Positions 47,301 through 59,805 of a stretch of DNA of 64,000 bases are shown piece by piece. Under the pieces are notes generated by a model. That model was not told the origin of the DNA. It was given only the letters and a program-made list of their open reading frames with translations, and did not search any database. Every line of letters starts with the position of its first letter. The stretch's first letter is position 1. The stretch is taken from positions 411,001-475,000 of the forward strand of contig JALDNG010000006.1 in assembly GCA_024349245.1 (NCBI GenBank). The letters are read 5' to 3'. The stretch comes from Neodontobutis hainanensis. Taxonomy: Eukaryota > Chordata > Actinopteri > Gobiiformes > Odontobutidae. The translations under genes were made by a program, and so were the position numbers.

Positions 47301-47829
47301 CTCTCTCAATGTTTAAAAATGACTTCTGTGCACACATTTTCCCTTTGCTGAAAGTCTTTAGCAGCTTTTCTCTCAGCAGGCGGTATTGCTCTTGGATGGT
47401 GCCGTTTCTTGCCTGTGGTTCCTGCTGCTGCACTGAAAATTGTGCTTAGGAACATGGGGCACTGTGGATGTCTTTATTACCATCATCTACATAAATGCAT
47501 GCCGGGAGACTGACAAATACCAGATTAAGAGTTAAAATTGTATAGAAACACACAGTGCTCAATGCATTTACTCTGCAACTAAAGGAACCTGTTTGTGCTT
47601 TTTAATGTAAAGTCATGGCCAGTCTTTTATGTTCAAAAGAAGAACTGACAATGCCCTTGTGTCCTGTCCTACCGACAAATGTAGCAACCAGATCTCCTCC
47701 TTGGCTCTTGGGGAATGTTAGTATTATCCTGAAGTTAAATAGTTAATATAGTATCCACAAATGTAAAGTGATGAAAACCAGCATGAGGGTTAATCTGTGA
47801 CTCTATACTTTACATCTTCAACTTCAACT

Positions 47830-48201
47830 GGGGCAGCACGGTGGCAAAGTGGTAAGCACTGTCTTTTTTGCCTGGCCATGTCATTCACATGTGACTCTGC
47901 TCGTGCGGTTAGACTAAAACATTTAACATGATGACCGCTGCTACCGAGAGGTCGTCTATTTCTGGTCTGACCTCGGTTTTGAATAACCAGTGAAATCGAA
48001 AATAACTTGAAATCGAATACAAGCAAACAGGGAACCAGACTAACTTCTTTGTGTAGAATAGGAAAAGAGTTAGTCGTGGCTGGTCCGGCTACTACCGGAC
48101 AAGATGGACAGGACATCGTTCTGTGTAGCGTTTGCACATTCTCTCTGTGCTTAGGTGGGCTAATTCCAGGTACTCTGGTTTCCCCCACCAACATCAAAAC
48201 A
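47830..48201 (+). mobile_element. SINE copy split by unrelated sequence
   Basis: 47830-47873 carries the head (gggcagcacggtggcaaagt, ggtaagcactgtc). 48131-48201 carries the middle (tttgcacattctctctgtgc, tggtttcccccacca, acatgctgggct). About 257 bp of unrelated sequence separates them where the family should have about 40. Confidence 0.55.
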
Positions 48202-51200
48202 TGCTGGGCTCCCCCTGGTGGAGGCTGTCAACAGTTAATTTCACAACGGGGCTTATAAAATAAATAAACTAGGTCCTCCCACAGTTGCTTTATTGGGTAA
48301 TTAGTTTTATTAGCATTATTTTCTTAAGTCTCTTTTTTCATTTAGTCTGAGTAAGTATTAAAATGTCAAGCTGTACTGCTGTTTAAAGACAATAAAAGGT
48401 GACAGATTCCAGTTGGGTTAATTCTTACTACTTATCGGGGGTGTACATGTGCTCATGCTAAATACACAGGGAATCCCGAACACAGATGTCGCCTGTTTAA
48501 TTATGTAAATCAGCCCTTGGTATTCACTTCTACACAATCTTACACAAACACATCCCAACACACACTGATGCTGTTCGTACACTGCACAGAGCACGAAAAC
48601 ACGCATCTCGCCAAGATTCCTAAGTTGTGTTGTTTTGGCGAGTTCCACATCTGTCAGTCTGAATAATGTCGTCCACTGATCATCCTGGTGACATACACAG
48701 CATGTGAAAGGTTATTATGTATTTCAAGTAGACGGGCAACATGGACCTCCTGCAGATAACACTCTGCTTGTGTCAGTCCCCAGCACATTCATACTGCCAC
48801 ACACAACGCAGGCAACCCAACACCTACAGACTGCATTAACATAACAAACCTGAGAGGGAAAAAAATAAACCTCCAGGAAAAAAATAAAATAATTGTCACA
48901 TGGGAGGAACTGTAGCTAAAATATACAAAACAGGAAAGGTGATACAAGATCGAGCCAAAGCCAGATGGATAAAGTGACACAGGCACTGATGGATGGACAA
49001 GCAGGCCGAGTTAGTCAGACAGACGAGATGAGAGCCAGGCTTGCGGTGCGCTTGACAAGATGACACACACAGCACATCATATACTGTATCAGCCGGTCTG
49101 CTAAAGGACCTTCACTCAGGGATGTATTAAGACCTAGATCAGATACCTCCTCTTTTGCTGTGTTGCCAATTCCACTAGTGGTCACTGGCAGTACTGCAGC
49201 CCAAAGATTGTTAAAACAGATGACTGACAGGGCACCCACAGCTTCTGAAATGTCTGTCACATCCTCTAAACAAATAAGCACAACTTTTAATCTTAATCAC
49301 CATATTGGTGCAAGTGAACAGGATAGACTCATGAATAGAGACAAGTACGGTATACTGAGCATGTGCCATGAGCCACGCTGCTAGAAACCTGTTTTAGCCA
49401 ATGTACCAGTTAGTGACAATCAAACAGACAGCAGGCTTTTTTATATTTCTGAATCAGGAATTCAGGAGAGTAAATGATAGGGCAGAAAAGTGTATCAAAC
49501 CTGGACCACTCCCATCCAAGAGATATGTGTCAGAAGAAAGACAGACCAATGGCGGCAATCTATAATCTGCTGTCCTGTTCTATAATACATTCATGCATTT
49601 ACTGTAATGCAGCACCTTCTTTTTCAAACAAAACCAAGGCAGTATCTATGGAACACTAGCCCAAAAAGAAGCAAAGAGTTGGCGGCAGGTGTCCAAGCAG
49701 GGTCAATAGGAATCTTTTAACACAGAGTGGGGGCAAAGATATAAAAGAATTTGTGTCAGCGCCCTAAAGAGATGTCACGTATCCACACAGTCAATGTTTA
49801 AAGAGGGAAGAAGAAGCAGCTGATTCATTTTTCATCCCTCCAATACTCATTCATTCTTAAAACGTATTCAATGCAGTTTTAATGAGGTTATGGTTTGATA
49901 AATAGGCAGACTTCAGGGTGTCAGTCAACCTGACCTGCAGTATTTTGTTGTAGTTGAAGCAAAAAAATAATATTTTTTCTATATTTTGTTGTGAGAATCC
50001 CAAGCTTTAACTTGTTCTGGGCAACACATTTGGCATCTAACATAAAACCTCATTCCCCAGTGAATGAATGATTCTAGGTATTTATTTATTATTTCAAATT
50101 GTTTCTGCTAAAAAGTCCTTGGGCTCTGGCAACCAGAGGGTACAACATCCCATTTTATTGTTTACAGCCAACACAGGCTTCATGCACCAATTTTAAACTA
50201 AAATCCAAACATTTTACAAAGTAAATTTTTTAAATTCTTTCTGGCACCTAGAGATAGATGATTTTTTTCTCTTTATGCCTATGTCTTCCTTTAAGACTTC
50301 ATTTAATTATTTTAGGTATTTGTTATTTGTTTTTTGATTATTTCTCAGCATTTTAGAAAGAGCCTACTTTTTTAAAAACCACACATATTATTGCACTCTT
50401 GAAAACATTTCATAAGCCAATAGGGACCGTGCCAACAAAATGTCTGTAATTGCCTTGTTTCAGCTTGTGGAATAGTGCTCATCCATCTGTCTTAAGCGAG
50501 ATTTCAGAAGGTGCTACACAACTTCAAAGATGAGCCTTTATCTCCCGCTCACTGACAGTTTGACTGACAGTCTGATGAGTGACAGAGTGACAACATGATT
50601 ATGTAACAGATCCAGCCTGCAAAAAAGGCTATCTATCTTGTTGGCCCACTTACTACTGAAAAAAAAAAAAATCAGTGAAAAGAGGCCAGCTGTCTAACTG
50701 AGTGACTTCTAATGTTTCTCATTAACAAACTGGCCGAGTGTCGAAGTGCCTGGCTGGCTGACTGACTGGTGTACTGACTTATTCACTGTCTGTCTCACGC
50801 CGGCATCACCCTCTGGCTTAAGGATCTTCATCTAATATGAAGTGGTTGATCCAGATTGACGAGGTGAACTAATCCATGTAGTTTGGGTCAAAGCGTTTGA
50901 GCCTCTGCGGGCTGGGAGTCACAGAGGGCACCGGCTGCAAACGGGAAAAAGCTGCTGTATAGATTGCTTTGCAGCATCTCTAATGAGTAATTAAACACTT
51001 GAATGGAGTCCAATTAAGATACACACAGTATCTCAGAGTCAAACATACACACACACACATACATCTCCACGTGCTGGTGCACAAGTAAACACTGGCATGT
51101 AAACACAATCAAAGACACACACAGGGCAGTGGGCACACGCAGAGTAAAAGATACATTAATATGTGGCTGGAAAATTTATTTAAATTATTAAAAAAAAGGA

Positions 51201-54200
51201 AAGATATTAATATTGTCTACTGCTAACAGACCACAGAGGACAAGAAGCCAATGCATTGCCACTTTAGCTATTAGCTTAGTAGCAGTTTCCGAGGGGAGAG
51301 ACTTGTCTGATGCAGTAACACCTGATGAGCCAAATATATTGCCAAAGGATCAATGCAATTCTGACTATTCATGCAGTTCCATCATTTGTGATGCCTACAG
51401 TATACTGAACATGTTTATAGTATGATGACATTAAAGATGTAAAATTGTCCATGAAATGCACCATGGACATGTCTGGCACTTTCTCATCTTGTGTTAAGGC
51501 TGACCACATTAGATATGATCACTCGGTCCAGATTGAAGTGCCAGATCTAAAGGAGTCCTCAAAACATTGCTCCCAAGTGAATAAAGTAAAGGCATAGGGC
51601 AAGTGCACCAGTACGTTTATTCCATAGGTGTGAAATAAACATGATTTCTATTGCATGATCACTCTGCATATTATAGCTTTAAAGTATTGCATCATCAACA
51701 AAAATAAAAAAATAAAAAAATCAACATCTTATGTCCAGTCATACGCGTCCAGCATCGTTTAAACGTCTGGAAGCAGTGAAGGTCACTGTCATGGCTGCCT
51801 CCCTCTCCGTCTATCTCTGTCTGATCAGATGCTGTCTACTTTTCTGTGTGTCAATCTTTCTTCCTGTCAGTCATTTTCAAGGGACATTTTTGGTGCAGCT
51901 AAAGTGAACCAAAAAAATATCCAATGCCTTCAACTGTTTGCACATGAACATCCCAGAAAACACATAGTAATTAATAGGGACAACTGATAACTTACATGTT
52001 GTCACAGTAGTATTATATATTTATTATATTTTAATATTGTAATATATTTTTTAGCTATGATACTTTTGATGCCGTAAAGTCCTCCTTAAATCTTCTTACT
52101 CTAGATTGACATAAGTGTAAAAGTGACACTAGCCACTGAAGGATAGTGAAGTCTACAATAAGTCCTAAAGAGGCTGCTGGTTTGGGAGACGAGCGAATGA
52201 GGCCATCTTTGTTCAAATGGAAAGACATAATCCCCTGACCCATTTATAGTACTGCCCCAAACTCCATCCCAAGACATTTAATACCAAGTCACACTCTCAA
52301 AGAAGCTAAGGTCTTCATGTAATGTCAGAGAGGGTTAACAATCCAGTAGGTAACCACGCTACCATTCAAATGACAAGGTGTGAATAGCTCTGCAGGGTTT
52401 TGATGTCTCCTGCCAGTCATTCAAATGATGAAAAGTCTTGGACAAGGAGTGAAACATCGTCTTTATGTCTAGATATCTACCTATAAATGTTGTATTTATA
52501 TCTAGAATACTGGGAGCATTATTAATCTGATAAGTGCAGCGTATGGGAGAATGTTGATAATTAAATATATGTACAGTCAATAACAGTAAATGTCAGAGCT
52601 ATTTTTCAGAACTGAATTCCTCTTTGAACTGAAAATTGGGTTTAAATGAAGAAGAAAGATGACAAAATTAAAGCTTTTGATGCTGATGAAACTGGGACAT
52701 CCTGCACGGTGTGTGTTTTTACCGTTTTGACGCCGACAGTGTTTGTAGCTGCTCCTAACCACCACTTTCACTGTCATCTGTGGCTGTTTTGGACTAGCAT
52801 ATTTATTCCTTACCAAAAACTGTGCCAGATCAGAACGCATTTGTGGACCATGTTGACAAGCGTAACCAAGCACACACTGTCTGTTTTTTGGTGGACGGCA
52901 AGGTCACACGAACCACATCAATCTCGTAAAAAATGAAAAACGCAGCAGTGGAAAACAATCTTTATTTACAACATGTCTTCTCTCGTCACGTTAGATATTT
53001 CATGAGGGGAAACGTCTTGCCACACATCAAAAAGTTTTTGGCTTTTGAATTTTCACCACCAAATCAAAACCGAGTGCTGCTGTCTTTCTCTTCTCTCTGT
53101 CTTTCTGTATTCCTGTCTCCCACTCACCACATCTCGGAGTAATCCCACAGCACCCGAAAACCCACTGATCTCCCAAAAATCTTTTTTCTGCTTCTCTTTC
53201 TCCTTCAAGATTCCCTTCCCGCGAACGTTACATATGCTACTATACTCTTAAGCAGAAATAAAATGTGTTCTTTAGGATTGTTCCACTTCTTGGTGAGATA
53301 ATGAACACTTTTGCAGATGCTCTTTGTTGAATCACACTCAAACAGACTCTGTGCAAAGAGTTTTTAAAAAATTCAAGTGCACAAAAAATCTGCACAAATT
53401 TATTCTCCTATTCCCTCTACATAGCTACATTTTTATCTTTATGTCTCCAAATATCAGCTCTGATCCTTTGCCTATAATCCGTCTCTTATCAAATCACCAC
53501 AGCCCTTGTGTTAATGACTCTATTCTATTACATGAAATTACACATTAACAAGACTCATAAAAGCCATTGGCCACATTGACCTTGTCGCTCTCTCTCGATC
53601 CACTGCTTACTGAAAGAGGCACTAAATAAATATCCATTACTGACTTGCTAATCAGCTAATGGATAACTAAATGTAGCTACAGGACTGAAATGCTAATGGA
53701 GTGTTCAGATTTGAATTAGTAAGTGTGGCTATATGGAGACTGCAGTCAAAAATAGTTTCTGCCATTTTCCCAATTCAAATAAGTTATAAGTCAATAAAGC
53801 TGTTTTGTTTCATATGATCTAATATGGACATTTAAATATTTTTGTCTTGTATCTTGTTTTGGGGTAAAAAGTTAGTTGGGATCACTGATGAAATTACTGA
53901 GGCAACAGTCCACTCAATAAAGTCTAGTAGCGTCAGGTTCAAAGTAAAGATTGTTATTTAACTGTTAAAAGTTGCCTATACAACCACAGTTGTACTCCTG
54001 ACAACTGCTATCTAAACCAGTGTTTTCCAAACACAGGCTCAGAACCCAAAATGTGTCGATTCATAAAAGAAATTCTTACTTTTGAGGTCAGACACAAGAA
54101 AGAATCATGAAAAAGACATAAAAAAGCTTTGACAAAAAAGCAAAAGCATAACGAAACTTACCAAGACAATATGCAATCTGAATTAAAAACTTGACCAGGA

Positions 54201-54211
54201 AGTTAGGTCAT

Positions 54212-54335
54212 TCATTCATTCAGTCATTTTCTACCGCTTTGTCCCGTTAGGGGTCGCGGGTGACTGGAGCCTATCCCAGCAGCTTTGGGCCTGAGGCGGA
54301 GTACACCCTGGACAGTGGCCAGTTAGTCGCAGGGT
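54212..54335 (-). mobile_element. SINE/L2-tail insertion with 13-bp target-site duplication
   Basis: A 124-bp insert flanked by perfect GAAGTTAGGTCAT copies at 54199-54211 and 54336-54348. The minus strand reads GACTAACTGGCCACTGTCCA, GGGTGTACTCCGCCTC, TGGGATAGGCTCCAGTCACC and an ATGA-rich tail, the L2-like 3' end of fish SINEs. It is 5'-truncated and inserted by a LINE machinery. Confidence 0.85.
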
Positions 54336-56063
54336 GAAGTTAGGTCATGATCTTTGTATTCTTCTAAAACGTGAGTCCCATATAAAAAATTTAAACAAAA
54401 GTTTGGTGAACATCGATCTAGACTAATTGTAGTTAAATATCTCCTTCAAAACTTATTAAAATAACCCATAACTCCCTAAAGACCCCAAGATTTATGCCTG
54501 AGAACTCTCTTCAGCTTCTTATAATCCCATTCCTCTTTAAACAAATTAATTGTGTTTACAAAATCAGGCGACTACAGAGAAGCCGCTCTATTCCAGTGAC
54601 TCTTAGACATGCAAGTGCAATGCCCCTTTCACCTTAGCCATAAATTAAACACAAGCTTGGCCTGACCACTGCCAGGCCTGCAGGGTAATGAGGCGACGCT
54701 GATACTCATTGCAGAAATGTGATTTTCATTGCAACAAGGGATGACTAATTGTGATTTCGCTTGGACTTTTCTATTATTGGCTGATAAAGAAGTACTGGCC
54801 TCACCAAAAACCACAGGAGAGACCTTATTTGCATTTGTGCTGCACACGTTTCCCCTCATCATCACAATGTGTTAATCTATCCGGCCCTTTTTTTCTTTCA
54901 CTGTATTCCTTGCTCCAGATTTACTCTGCTATCTTTTTATTCTCTCTTTTTTTTCCATCTGGTGTGTCTCGATGAGCATTAATCAGAGTGCTCAAGCACC
55001 ATGACCAAAACAACTCCGCAGAGACTCACTGGTTTTTTTCTCCTGTTTGGTCTCTCTCGTTTTTTTCCCTCCTTGTCATAGATAGCCCACGCCAGCCCCT
55101 CACCACAATAACATGATTTCCACCTGGCCTCCAGCAAAACCCACGGTAGCAGTCTTTTATCCATCACGAAACCTTGATGCAAACGAAACTTAGAGACAAA
55201 CAGTGTGAAATGTCCTGCAGCAATATTCCCCCTCCATCCATCACCGCTGAGTTAATGCAAATGACTAACTCGGTTATGACTATGTGTTATCAAATGGACC
55301 CTCAGTGATTTCTTGCCGTAGCAGCAGGCGGCGCGACGACAGCGGCTGCGGATGAATATGCCATTAAAATTCACAGTCGGGATCACATCTGGATGCTGCG
55401 AATCCCTTGACATTCTGCAAACATGCTTGTGCTTTTCCGGCGACAGCTCAAAGTGTGTTGGTGATGAAGACACTGGCATTTGGGATGACACGGCACAGAT
55501 CAATAAAAAGCAGGGTGACTGTAGGGAAAACACACAAACGTATATGCTCTGGAATAACGAGAGCAACAGGAAATGTCGGAAACATGCCGTTATTGGCTGT
55601 GACAGTTCTTGCTTGGCTTTGCAATGGGATTTTACAGTAAATCATTCTTTATAAAGAAGACAATGGGAAGGCTTCCTCATTGGGTTTTCTCTGAACGTAA
55701 ATTGTACATTTTGCAATTTGTTTTCTCGAGTGGATGAATGGAAAAAAAAGATTGGAGCATGCAAATGCATTTTTGATGGTCTAAGACACACTTTTACACA
55801 GAAACCAGAGATTAGATTGTTAGAAAGGCTTAAATATTTTTGTATTCTTTTCTTATTTCTGCACGCAATAATAATATTCATTTCTTTAAAAATTGGGAAA
55901 GGAAAAAATGGTTTTGGGCATGCATAGAATGTGGCATATAAAACATTGATGTCTGATTTTTACTGTAGTAAGTGTTCACAAATGTATCAGTTTCCATGTT
56001 AAAAAAAAAGACTATTGAACGATGGTTTTTGCAACAAACTAAAACTGGGCCTACTTTTGTACA

Positions 56064-56300
56064 ATCATTTATTAATTTTCTTCCATATAGTAGGGGTCGC
56101 GGGTGACTGGAGCCTATCCCAGCACTTTTAGGCCTTAGGCGAGTGACACTCTGAACAATGGCCGGTCGGTGGCAGAGCTTTAGTGACGGACAACCATTCA
56201 CTCACATTCATTCACTAGGAACATTTGTGGACTGGACGGTGGGAGGAAACCGGAGTACCTGGAGAGAACCTACGGTAACACGGGGAGGACATGCAGACTC
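56064..56300 (-). mobile_element. SINE copy, tail and middle parts
   Basis: Same family as the copy at 54212: ggggtcgcgggtgactggag and cctatcccagc, then cattcactcacattcattca and ggtgggaggaaaccggagta, ending in ggggaggacatgcagactcc. The tRNA head is missing. No clear target duplication. Confidence 0.75.
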
Positions 56301-57663
56301 CTCTCAGAAATATGTAGTCTAGTTCCATGCTTAGAAATATTTTTATTTTACAAGATCAAATTTTACTACTATTTTTGCCACTTGTTCTGAAAGTTTTAAT
56401 GAAATACACAATTCGATGGTACAAATGGTAGCTGTAACAAAAAGTTAGCTCAAATACATATAAAGTAAAAAGTTATAGGTGGAATAACACCACCTTTAGG
56501 CTCAGTCAAACCACAACAGCCCTTTACTTTCTCCTTCATGAATCAATAAGTCGCTGCAGGGTGACTTTCTATTTTCAGAATTTTAAGCATTTTCCAGATG
56601 CCACCCACAATTACCTCCGTACAATATCTGCCAGGTGATGCCAGCTCGAGGGACGGGGGCAATTATTTTGCATACTCAACACATAATCACAACGGCGCTG
56701 GAAAGCTGTCATTTCAATTTTGCTTAGTTTGTGATTCGTTGAGCGTTGCACAAATATAATTCGAGGCGGTTTCTTACTTTAAAGACTATATTTACCTGAG
56801 GACTCAATGGGAATGCTTCTGTGGGCCTCGGGGGAGTTTCTTGTCCGACTCACAGATGTAATTGTCCTGGGCTCATATTAAATCACTGTGCAACTGTACA
56901 CTGCAGAATTGACCCCATAAAGTATTTTCAAGTGCGTTTTCTTGATTGAATTCTGCCTCTGCCTATTACTTTTTACAATTTGCCGGGCTCCATCTGAGCT
57001 CTATTGTATCGCTAAATGACTTATATCTGGTTCAAAACAGATGACAAAATCACTATGGGCAATAAATCAGAAACTCCAGGCTCCCGAAATTGCCTCAAAA
57101 AGCCTTGGAGTGGCATCTTCTTTGTACAGTCCTAAAGGATTTATGGCCTGTGTTAAATTGTGAGTCACTGTCGTCATCTTGATCGACTCGAACGAACTCC
57201 AGGGAAGTGAAGTTTGAATAACGCAGGCTAATTATAGAAAGGTGTCAAAAGCCCTGACTAATTAATTTCGCTAATTTCTTGAAAAATTAAATATTAAAAG
57301 AAGAATTGTTTGCTTTCAATAGAGCTGCAGAAAGGCCTCGTTTAGACATGGCATTGAAATATGTCCCTCGATGAACACAAGTGTCTGGTCTTGTAATGTT
57401 GTTTATGGATTATATATGGCTATTTTGTCAGAGATAGTAACAACATGTGGATTGTGGGAGATGTTTTGAAGACAAATATTGCATAAGAACAGAGAAATTA
57501 CTTTGTTTTCTCAAAGTTAGTTCTGGATATTTTATATGTCATGCTTTTCCACATTAACAACACCCCCTTCAAATTTCTGACCAATCACACAACAGTTGTA
57601 GGACACCACTCGAGAAAAAAAAATCGGCCCATGTGTCGAGAACCAGCTGCGAGAACTCCCAAT

Positions 57664-57703
57664 CCAGGGCATCGAGAAAAGCATTATTTTCTCGCAGCCC
57701 TGG
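57664..57703. repeat. Near-perfect inverted repeat, 17-bp arms
   Basis: ccagggc-at-cgagaaaa pairs with ttttctcg-ca-gccctgg around gcatta; only the central dinucleotide mismatches. Confidence 0.9.
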
Positions 57704-58486
57704 GAGAGACACAAATGTGTCTGTTATTACTTGACTCATGAACAAGTTAATGCTGTGCAAAAATTTTATTAGCGTTCCGTTTTCTGTAAATCTCTGCACA
57801 GCAAAGTTAAAGTTGAATCTGGGAATAAAGTAACATAAAGACATAAAACATGTGGACACACTGGGGCTGAGAAATCAAACTGGGACTGAATGCAACAGTA
57901 GACCCTACATTTGAAAATAAAAGCACAGACAGGAACATGTGTTTATTTAAAGATACAGTGGGAAGTGTGCTTCTTGTCAGGTCTGAACATAATCACTAGA
58001 GCTGTCCACTTGCCAGCAGGTAACATGAACGCATCCTAACGTAACGTCTAAACCAGGCCAAAGTCGACTGCCACTTTGACACTGACAGGTTTTTTGCTGA
58101 AAGAAACTACAAGACATGTTAAAGGTCAGAGCCAAACACATTATGGTTCCACCTGAAGAAATGAAGACTTAAATATGTCACTATCGAAGCTTAAGGTCAC
58201 CCTGATCATTTTAAAGTCAAGCTGTTGGATTTATTTTATCACAAATCTATTCGGAGGATCTTTGCTGTAAGGCGGAGCAAGGGTTAAAGCTTTAAAAGGA
58301 TGGTGTGTGTTCGCTCCTCTTTTCATTGTGAGGAGAAAGGGAGCGGGGGCTTTTTTCCCTTTTAAATGGGAACACAGCTTTTCTCCACCGGTGGCCAAAC
58401 CTTGACCCTCCAACTGATCTAGAAATAGGCATTCGTTGAAAGAAGAAAAGGAAACTCGCACAGAAAGCCTCCAGCCTTCCTTTTAA

Positions 58487-58517
58487 CGCACGCACACACA
58501 CACACATATACAGTATG

Positions 58518-58586
<69 letters not shown>
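58487..58586. repeat. Compound CA/TA microsatellite
   Basis: (CA)n at 58487-58505 is followed after a short mixed piece by an uninterrupted (AT)31 from 58525 to 58586. The ORFs reading IYIYIY over it are artefacts. The tract can form a cruciform and is likely length-polymorphic. Confidence 0.95.
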
Positions 58587-58590
<4 letters not shown>

Positions 58591-59689
58591 GCAGCATGGT
58601 TTTTCACTTTTTCACTCTGGGGAGAGCTGAACTCATCTTGTCAAATACACACACATTGGGACCTAGGCCCAGTCTCTTGTTCCAGATGACTCTCTTTTTC
58701 TTTTTTTTTTTGACTAAAGTGTGTCCCAAGAGAATTTTTCAGGGAAGATTGGAGATCTCCACAAAAATTGCCCCGTGTGTAAGACATCTGACTGTATACT
58801 ACTCTATATTGCAGTGTCTTACTCTATACAGGATGTTGTTTTGAGGTTGTCTATTTTCAGATCAGATCACAACCTTCAAAATACACAAAAAATAATGTCA
58901 GTGAAAAAATAAGCCAGCGCTGTGTTGCTGCTTTTCAAAGTAAACACAATACATATTCATAACCAGCACTGTGAGGAATATGTGAAAACTTTTACTAGCG
59001 CAGTTGGTAAAATATTGTCTATCAATATATATTCTCTCCTGCAGCTTCTCAAAGTGACGGCCTAATAAAAGATTAAAAAGATGGTGCGGGGATGTTTTAA
59101 AAATGAAATTCACCAAGTGTCTCTTCAGCTGCAGGCAGCGAGCCCATGTTACAAGCATATGCTTCATGCAACAATGCATGTCACACTGATGCACACAGAA
59201 GTCCTGTGTCTTTCAGTGCTTTTCCCTCTCCGCAGTCACAAATCTCCAAGTCTCTCCTCGCCTTCTGCTCCGACATCCCCCTCGACGACCCAACAGGAAG
59301 TGGGCCCAGAGAGCGACAGACGCTTCCTGGCTTCCTGAATGATGAGTGTGCACTGTCTTCTGTGTTTACAGCTCTCTTTTATTCCAATGCAGCAAAGCAT
59401 TTACATTGACCCATACAGTATAGCCCACTAATAATTTATTTGAATAATCTGGACAAACTGATGTTTCAAATCTTTCCACAAATAAAGATGTCTTTCTTGA
59501 TGTGACATTAGCTTAGAAAGTTCTTAAAAGAAACAAAAAACCCTAAAAATAAATGATTGTTTCCAAGACAGCAATTTGATAATGATTTCTTTGTATAACT
59601 TGCCAAAATAATTAATGTGACAATTTTAAAGCAGTCTATTTTTTAGTGACAAAGTTATTTCACTTTTGTAATGCCTTTTTGAATCATCC

Positions 59690-59805
59690 CTTCATTTTCA
59701 CTTAGTCTCGTTAGGAGTCACCGAAACCTGACTGGAACCAGAGAGGCCAAGTGTCAATTGACCCCACGACCTTCTTGCTGTGAGGCAGCAGTCCTAACCA
59801 CACAA
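59690..59805 (-). mobile_element. Degenerate SINE, internal deletion
   Basis: The tail-like part (cattttcacttagtctcgtt, aggagtcacc) is joined directly to the head-like part (ccacgaccttcttgctgtga, ggcagcagtcctaaccac), omitting the middle. Confidence 0.5.

Noticed and set aside
47114..47449. 111-codon hydrophobic ORF
   Set aside because: Composition artefact of T/C-rich intron DNA; no splice partners and no family match.
52577..53251. Cluster of overlapping ORFs
   Set aside because: None has homology, splice structure or frame dominance; they overlap on both strands as expected by chance.
58292..58607. ORFs with IYIYIY runs on both strands
   Set aside because: Translation of the TA microsatellite.
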